The notes under the pieces are model-generated. The model saw only the letters and a program-made list of their open reading frames with translations. It made no database searches and was not told where the DNA came from. Both the position numbers and the translations under genes were made by a program. 56,750 nt of DNA from Oscillatoriaceae cyanobacterium Prado104 (lineage in GTDB: Bacteria; Cyanobacteriota; Cyanobacteriia; Cyanobacteriales; Microcoleaceae): contig JALOON010000064.1 of the NCBI GenBank assembly GCA_025454405.1, forward strand, positions 1-56,750, written 5' to 3'. Every line of letters begins with the position of its first letter. Positions within the stretch are counted from its first letter, which is position 1. Of this stretch, positions 51,631 through 56,750 are shown piece after piece.

Positions 51631-52401
51631 CTTTGTTAGCACTCCTTAATATTTCACTCTTGCGTAGTATAAGATACCAGCTCCCAATAGTAAAGATTTG
51701 TGAAAAAACCGGGTCTAACAGTTTAAATATTGAACTTGGGTATGTTGCGATTTTTGTCAAGCCTTGCAGCGGAATTTATGCGCAAGCATTCAATAGGAAC
51801 AGAAAATGCTCCTTAGCGGAAAATTCTCTAATTTTATAGAATTTATCGCTCGCAAATTCTTAATCCTCCAAATTACAGTCGGAAAGTACGATCGAACTTG
51901 CAATTCCAACTCTTCCGAAATTCGATCGCCGGACACTGCAGCTAAAATTGCGTTAAGATAACCGTAACTCTTCAATCCCCAAAACAATGAAATAGCATTT
52001 TCAAGCCAGCCAACCAATTTTAGATCTGTTGTTTTTTTTCTGTTGTTGTTTTCTGTTGACCCGTCGCACGTACAACAGTCTCATTTCTTAACGGCAAATT
52101 AGCGATCGACGCTTGCCGAAAGCTGGCTTTTGAGTGAGTTTTTCACAAACAAAACTTACGCGCGCACCCGCTGATGTTGGGTTAGCACTGCGCGCATTAC
52201 CGCTACTAGCAAAACGGTTTGTAGTGAGGGATTGAACCCGCATATTTATCGGAATTTACCCTTCAATACAAACAAATCTTATAGCAGTCGATCGAGCGCA
52301 GGCGATCTGGCGCGCTCTTGCGTAAGTTCTCTTAAATTCGCACCGCAAACAAAGCTAATGTTGCAGCAGCTTTGCAGTTATACTTTGCAACCACATAGTA
52401 T
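51631..52401. other. Gap upstream of crtR and the ABC-F gene
   Basis: 770 bp. Contains the 5' region of crtR, a half copy of the GTAGTGAGGACT repeat at about 52218-52240, and HIP1-like sites. A minus-strand frame at 51790-52017 with a TTG start (WLENAISLFWGLKSYGYLNA) is weakly coding-like, but I do not call it. No RNA gene seen. Confidence 0.35.
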
Positions 52402-54009
52402 ATGTTACACAACCAACAAACCTACTTAATTGCTGGAGATTTGAGCTACGAACTGAATGCTACGCGGACTTTATTTCACGGAATTCATCTCAGTATCTCA
52501 GCGGGCGATCGAATTGCCTTAGTCGGCTCCAACGGAGTTGGCAAATCCACGCTGTTCAAGATTTTAGCAGGTGACATCCAGCCAACTCAAGGCTCTGTTA
52601 CGCGCAACTGTTCCACCTACTATTTACCGCAAATCGGCACGATTTTAGCTGACATTCCTTCAGGGTCAGTTATCGATTTTCTGAACGCAGTATCTAATGA
52701 ATGGTGGGAGATAGAACAGATAATTCAAACTACGTTCAATACAACCCTCGACTTATCTCTGCCGCTGCAAAATCTCAGCGGTGGAGAACTGACAAAACTA
52801 TTTCTAGCAGTCGGCTTATCGCGATCGCCCGAACTCTTATTACTCGACGAACCGACCAATCATTTAGATTATCTGGCACTAGAAGAACTCGGTCAATTTC
52901 TCTGTGAGTTTCGAGGTGCATTTGCAATTGTTTCCCACAAACCATTTTTTCTCGATCGAGTTGCCAACACCACTTGGGAACTCACACCAACAGGATTGCA
53001 AGTGTACGGCGGTAATTTCTCGCTGTACCGAGAACAAAAGCAAGTAGAACTTGCAGCACAAGTGCGATCGCACGAAACAGCGCGAAAGAAACTAAAATCC
53101 GCTAAAACATCTGCTTTGCGCGAACAAGAAAGGGCTGCTCGATCGAGTCGCAACGGCCGCCAGCGACAACTCAGAGGCGATATGCCGAGAATTGTTGCAG
53201 GTGGCTTGAAGCGTCAAGCAGAAGTAACGGCAGCAAAACAGAAACTAAAACATGAAAAAGCAATTGCTGCTGCTACTCAAAAAGTAGCTGAAACCAAAGT
53301 CATAACGCACAAAACTACGAGCATCCAACTGGAGGAAAAAAGTCAGAAGCACAGAAATTTAATTGAAATTAGCAATGCCAATCTTTGGGTTAAAAATCGC
53401 CTGTTACTGACAAACATCCAACTGCATGTTGCCAGCGACGATCGCATTGCAATTGCAGGCGTCAACGGTTCGGGTAAATCGTGTTTGGTGAAAGCCATTT
53501 TAGGAGTTGAATCTACTCCAGCGTTCTTGCAAGGAGGTGATGTGCGACTTGCCAAAATGCGTGCGGTACATCTCGACCAGAATTATGAATTAGTCGATCG
53601 CACTAAAACTTTGTTGGAAAACCTGCAACAAGCAAATCCTGCGATTAACTATCAGTTAGTGCGACAACAGCTCGGTCACTTTCTCTTTTTTAATGACGCT
53701 GTATATAAATTAGCAGCGGCGTTAAGTGGAGGGGAATTAGCAAGATTGGCGCTTGCCGCGATCGCGATTGCAGAAATCGATTTATTGATTCTCGACGAAC
53801 CAACAAATAATCTGGACATTGCAACAGTCGATCGCGCGATCGAAGCACTAAACGAATATCAGGGAGCGCTGTGGGTAATTTCTCACGATCTGGATTTTCT
53901 CAGCCGCATCAACATCACGCGATCGTTCCGATTCAAGCACCAAAAATTACAGCCAACCGCCTATCTTCCCAGCGAGCGATCGTGCTATCACAAGGAGCTA
54001 CTAACTTAA
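52402..54009 (+). CDS. ABC-F family ATPase
   Basis: 535 residues with two ATP-binding cassettes and no membrane part. First: Walker A VGSNGVGKSTLFKILAG, signature NLSGGELTKLFLAVGL, Walker B LLLLDEPTNHLDYLALEE. Second: AGVNGSGKSCLVKAILG, ALSGGELARLALAAIA, LLILDEPTNNLDIATVDRA. Between them is a charged helical linker (~205-300). ABC-F proteins act on ribosomes, some giving antibiotic resistance, others aiding translation; the linker decides which. It is shorter than EttA and not clearly assigned. ATG at 52402 follows TAGTAT without a clear ribosome site. Confidence 0.9.
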   Translation: MLHNQQTYLIAGDLSYELNATRTLFHGIHLSISAGDRIALVGSNGVGKSTLFKILAGDIQPTQGSVTRNCSTYYLPQIGTILADIPSGSVIDFLNAVSNEWWEIEQIIQTTFNTTLDLSLPLQNLSGGELTKLFLAVGLSRSPELLLLDEPTNHLDYLALEELGQFLCEFRGAFAIVSHKPFFLDRVANTTWELTPTGLQVYGGNFSLYREQKQVELAAQVRSHETARKKLKSAKTSALREQERAARSSRNGRQRQLRGDMPRIVAGGLKRQAEVTAAKQKLKHEKAIAAATQKVAETKVITHKTTSIQLEEKSQKHRNLIEISNANLWVKNRLLLTNIQLHVASDDRIAIAGVNGSGKSCLVKAILGVESTPAFLQGGDVRLAKMRAVHLDQNYELVDRTKTLLENLQQANPAINYQLVRQQLGHFLFFNDAVYKLAAALSGGELARLALAAIAIAEIDLLILDEPTNNLDIATVDRAIEALNEYQGALWVISHDLDFLSRINITRSFRFKHQKLQPTAYLPSERSCYHKELLT

Positions 54010-54015
54010 TAGCCT

Positions 54016-54081
54016 AGAAACCGGGTTTTTCACGAGCATTCAAGCATCAAATTGAGTATTTTCGCAAAAAACTCAGTTTCT
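54016..54081. repeat. AGAAACCGGGTTTTT element, copy 3
   Basis: 66 bp, interior ATTCAAG and TTTTCGCA as in copy 2, right arm partly decayed (AAAAAACTCAGTTTCT). It begins 6 bp after the ABC-F stop codon and may serve as its terminator. Confidence 0.7.
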
Positions 54082-54308
54082 TCGATCGTAAGTTCGGTAA
54101 AAATCTTCGGATCTAGCTCGAAATCGCTCGATCGCATTCTTCCTGACGCTCGCTGCAACGCGATCGAGCGCCGTGCCGCTCCTGCCAAGGCTCAAATTTA
54201 AAACAGGTGCGATCGCAAAATCGCAAATGCGATCGCCACAGTGGTAGAGTTTTCTTGTAGTATAGGCATCTGGACTGTCTTTCCAACTGCCTCCCCAGAA
54301 CACTGCCG

Positions 54309-56096
54309 ATGCAACCGCCAAAAGCCCTACGCCGGACTAAAATCGTCGCTACCATAGGCCCCGCCACTCTGGAGCCACAAGTATTGCGCAGCATCATCGA
54401 AGCTGGTGCGACAACTTTGAGACTTAACTTTTCCCACGGAACAGAAGAAGACCACCAGCGCAGCATTCGCTTAATCCGGCAAACCTCCTTTGAACTCAAC
54501 CAGCCGGTCGCCATCCTTCAAGACCTTCAAGGCCCGAAAATTCGTTTGGGGCGCTTTGAAACAGGTTCCATTACCGTCAAAAACGGCGATCCTTTTATTT
54601 TGACCAGCCGCCCGGTTCCCGGTACAGAGCTAATTTCTTCCGTCACCTACGAGCCTCTAGCTTCAGAAGTTCCCGAAGGAGCGATGATTCTACTCGACGA
54701 TGGCAAAGTAGAAATGCGCGTTGAAAAAATAGATCGTGCGGCGCGAGAACTTTACTGCCGCGTCGTTGTCGGCGGACCGCTTTCTAACAACAAAGGCGTG
54801 AATTTTCCGGGAGTTTACCTGTCAATTAAGGCACTGACGGATAAAGACCGCAAAGATTTAATGTTCGGCCTCGATCAAGGTGTCGATTGGGTGGCCCTGA
54901 GCTTCGTGCGCAATCCCCAAGACATGCTAGAAATTAAAGAACTTATAGCCAGTGCCGGCAAACAAGTACCGGTGATTGCCAAGATCGAAAAACACGAGGC
55001 GATCGAACAAATGGAGGCTATTCTAGCCCTGTGCAACGGCGTCATGGTTGCCCGCGGCGATTTGGGCGTGGAACTGCCGGCGGAAGATGTACCGATTTTG
55101 CAAAAGCGGTTGATTGCTACTGCAAACCGCATGGGAATTCCGGTGATTACTGCTACTCAGATGCTCGACAGCATGGTGAAAAATCCCCGTCCCACCCGCG
55201 CGGAAATTTCTGACGTAGCAAACGCAATTCTCGACGGCACCGATGCGGTGATGCTCTCAAATGAAACTGCTGTGGGCGACTTCCCTGTAGAAGCAGTGGC
55301 GACGATGGCCAGAATTGCAGTGCGGATCGAGAAGGAAGGTATCAAACGCAACATCAGAAATGTCGAAGATGTCGGTCGATCGATCCCCAACGGTATCAGC
55401 CAAGCCGTCAGCCAAATTTCCGAACAGTTGAACGCAGCGGCAATTATGACGCTGACGAAAACAGGCGCTACAGCCCGAAACGTATCGAAATTCCGACCGA
55501 AAACCCCGATTTTGGCAGTTACGCCTCACGTAGATGTGGCGAGGCAACTGCAACTCGTGTGGGGAGTCAAACCCTTGCTGGTACTGGATTTGCCCTCTAC
55601 CGGTCAGACATTTCAGTCAGCGATAGGTGTAGCTCAAGACAAAGAAATGCTGTCAGACGGCGATTTGGTAGTGATGACGGCGGGTACTTTGCAAGGAGTT
55701 GCTGGCTCGACGGATTTAATTAAGGTGGAGATGGTAACGGCCGTTTTGGGCAAGGGAACTGGTGTCGGTTTGGGCTCGGTGAGCGGCTTGGCAAGGGTGG
55801 CGCGTTCTGCAGCAGATGTGGGGGATTTTCGAGCAGGAGAAATTTTAGTAGTTCAAAACACTACCGCTGATTTTGTAGACATGATTCGGAAGGCAGCAGG
55901 AGTGGTGACGGAAGAAGATAGTTTGACTTCTCATGCTGCCATTATCGGTTTGCGTTTGGGCGTACCGGTGATGGTGGGAGTGCAGAATGCCATGCGCGTG
56001 ATTCGAGATGGAACTATGCTGACGCTGGATCTGCAGCGAGGTTTGGTTTATTCCGGTTCCCGAGGTGGCGGGACTGAGGCAGAATTGACGGTTTAA
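54309..56096 (+). CDS. pyk: Pyruvate kinase with C-terminal PEP-utiliser domain
   Basis: 595 residues. Transfers phosphate from phosphoenolpyruvate to ADP. The TIM barrel begins RRTKIVATIGPATLEPQVLR, then TLRLNFSHGTEEDH, LQDLQGPKIRLGRF, and the signature PVIAKIEKHEAIEQMEAILA (catalytic Lys) and VMVARGDLGVELPAEDVP. The pyruvate-kinase alpha/beta domain follows (~360-470). Residues ~490-590 form a PEP-utiliser mobile domain (GEILVVQNTTADFVDMIRKA, EDSLTSHAAIIGLRLGVPVM with phospho-His-type His), as in cyanobacterial and Bacillus type enzymes. Monocistronic; the AT-rich TTGTAGTATAGGC upstream (54255) may contain the -10. Confidence 0.95.
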   Translation: MQPPKALRRTKIVATIGPATLEPQVLRSIIEAGATTLRLNFSHGTEEDHQRSIRLIRQTSFELNQPVAILQDLQGPKIRLGRFETGSITVKNGDPFILTSRPVPGTELISSVTYEPLASEVPEGAMILLDDGKVEMRVEKIDRAARELYCRVVVGGPLSNNKGVNFPGVYLSIKALTDKDRKDLMFGLDQGVDWVALSFVRNPQDMLEIKELIASAGKQVPVIAKIEKHEAIEQMEAILALCNGVMVARGDLGVELPAEDVPILQKRLIATANRMGIPVITATQMLDSMVKNPRPTRAEISDVANAILDGTDAVMLSNETAVGDFPVEAVATMARIAVRIEKEGIKRNIRNVEDVGRSIPNGISQAVSQISEQLNAAAIMTLTKTGATARNVSKFRPKTPILAVTPHVDVARQLQLVWGVKPLLVLDLPSTGQTFQSAIGVAQDKEMLSDGDLVVMTAGTLQGVAGSTDLIKVEMVTAVLGKGTGVGLGSVSGLARVARSAADVGDFRAGEILVVQNTTADFVDMIRKAAGVVTEEDSLTSHAAIIGLRLGVPVMVGVQNAMRVIRDGTMLTLDLQRGLVYSGSRGGGTEAELTV

Positions 56097-56136
56097 CAAG
56101 TTCAGAACTCGCGCAAAAGTTGCGCTTTGACTGTCG

Positions 56137-56196
56137 GGGGTGCGTCAGTTTTCAGGTTATTACAAATAATTCAGATTTGACCAACTGACGCACCCC
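56137..56196. terminator. Perfect 14-bp inverted repeat after pyk
   Basis: GGGGTGCGTCAGTT (56137-56150) and AACTGACGCACCCC (56183-56196) with a 32-base AT-rich loop, 40 bp past the pyk stop. It would form a strong stem; no T-run follows, so terminator or repeat element. Confidence 0.6.
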
Positions 56197-56263
56197 AATC
56201 ACAACAACCAACAGTTAACGGTACTTGTTTTTTCTGTTCTATTGTGCTACAATTCAGAATTGT

Positions 56264-56335
56264 GCCGATGTAGCTCAGTGGTAGAGCACTCGATTCGTAA
56301 TCGAGCGGTCGTGAGTTCAAATCTCATCATCGGCT
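56264..56335 (+). tRNA. tRNA-Thr (anticodon CGT)
   Basis: Acceptor stem GCCGATG/CATCGGC, D arm GCTCAGTGGTAGAGC, anticodon arm CTCGA-TTCGTAA-TCGAG with anticodon CGT, T arm GTGAGTTCAAATCTCAT with a mismatch-free stem. 72 nt; discriminator T; CCA not encoded. Confidence 0.95.
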
Positions 56336-56390
56336 TTCCCAAACACAGTATCTGTAACGCTTTTACTGCCTGGGTTCTAGCTTTTGCATC

Positions 56391-56417
56391 CCCTGAGTAG
56401 CGGGGCGGTACTCAGGG
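56391..56417 (+). terminator. Hairpin downstream of tRNA-Thr
   Basis: CCCTGAGTA (56391-56399) and TACTCAGGG (56409-56417), a 9-bp perfect stem followed by TTTTGAG. Probable transcript end of the tRNA gene. Confidence 0.6.
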
Positions 56418-56750
56418 TTTTGAGTATGGTTTTTCTGATTTTGCCTACGATTTGCCTACGCTGCTGCCTTTTCAGTATGTTTATCAAGGGTTTTGTCGCT
56501 TTTGGGTGCGGTTCATCAGCACTCTCTGCCTACGGTTTGCCTACGGCTAGCTTCCCTTAAGCTGAAGTTCCCCCCGTAGAAATACTGACACGTGGGTTAA
56601 AACCCTTGTGCTGCTTGGTGTTTCAGCTTGCGAACCAGAAAACACGTACCTATGTAAGACTTGCCATCAAAAAGCAATCGCCCTAGAATGGAATCAAACA
56701 CTCGATCGAATGAAACCCTCACTACATATGCGTTTCAGCGATTGTACCCT
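56418..56750. other. Tail with repeated TTTGCCTACG blocks
   Basis: TTGCCTACGATTTGCCTACG (56441-56460) and TGCCTACGGTTTGCCTACGG (56527-56546) form two doubled blocks about 85 bp apart. No gene is visible to the window end. The blocks beside a tRNA could mark an integration region, but no integrase is present. Confidence 0.4.

Noticed and set aside
51790..52017. 75-codon minus-strand frame starting at TTG
   Set aside because: Weakly coding-like first half only, no ribosome site; kept only as a note in the gap description.

Overview
This window reads as a chromosomal segment of a filamentous cyanobacterium, most likely an Oscillatoriales-type organism (Microcoleus/Oscillatoria/Phormidium-like; the order is inference). 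The evidence is the very frequent GCGATCGC (HIP1) octamer and its CGATCG core, a cyanobacterial tmRNA, a CrtR-type beta-carotene hydroxylase, a Ycf20/DUF565 protein, a plant/cyanobacterial glycerate 3-kinase, the ArgZ/AgrE arginine dihydrolase, four Uma2 (DUF820) genes, and many heptanucleotide tandem arrays of the kind described as STRR in cyanobacteria. There is no prophage, plasmid, rRNA operon or CRISPR array.

Layout. 1-5.7 kb: a decorated tandem repeat, a Uma2 gene, a PD-(D/E)XK-like protein divergent from an orphan ParD antitoxin, lpdA (pyruvate dehydrogenase E3), a small hypothetical gene, a SpoU/TrmH RNA methyltransferase and tRNA-Leu(CAG). 6-13.5 kb: argZ/agrE, a TPR protein, an ECF-like sigma factor with a long 5' region, and a GT4 glycosyltransferase. 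13.9-21 kb: tmRNA, a membrane Ser/Thr kinase, then a minus-strand group made of a ferritin-like protein, a glutathionylspermidine-synthase-like ATP-grasp (YgiC type) and a DUF1190 (YgiB type) protein, followed by a methyltransferase. Two decayed YefM/YoeB toxin-antitoxin loci lie here. 21.5-29 kb: a GT39 glycosyltransferase, Uma2, a proline-rich anchored protein, ycf20, glycerate kinase, a pentapeptide protein. 28.7-32.3 kb: a CheW and a hybrid CheA. 33-43 kb: a solute-binding protein, MgtE, a membrane coiled-coil protein with a Myb-like end, an exostosin-like protein, a SAF-domain oxidoreductase, Uma2, ComB and an EI24 protein. 43.6-56.7 kb: an MBOAT/SGNH acyltransferase pair, an EamA transporter, SppA, AroH chorismate mutase, a DUF433 gene whose only plausible start is ACG, Uma2, crtR, an ABC-F ATPase, pyruvate kinase and tRNA-Thr(CGU).

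How it works together. Most genes are single housekeeping units: carbon metabolism (pyruvate kinase, lipoamide dehydrogenase, glycerate kinase), nitrogen (arginine dihydrolase), pigment (CrtR), aromatic amino acids (AroH), translation rescue (tmRNA). Clear pairs are MBOAT+SGNH (11 bp apart, surface glycan acylation), CheA+CheW, and the YgiC/YgiB-like pair with the ferritin-like gene. Intergenic DNA is unusually rich in repeats: heptad arrays, two MITE copies with 4-bp target duplications, and at least five families of short inverted repeats. Several of these touch genes: one supplies the stop codon of the SpoU gene, and a simple repeat forms the linker of CheA. The most distinctive observations are the matched MITE pair carrying heptad arrays, the two toxin-antitoxin deletion scars, the ACG-start DUF433 gene and the ferritin/YgiC/YgiB group.
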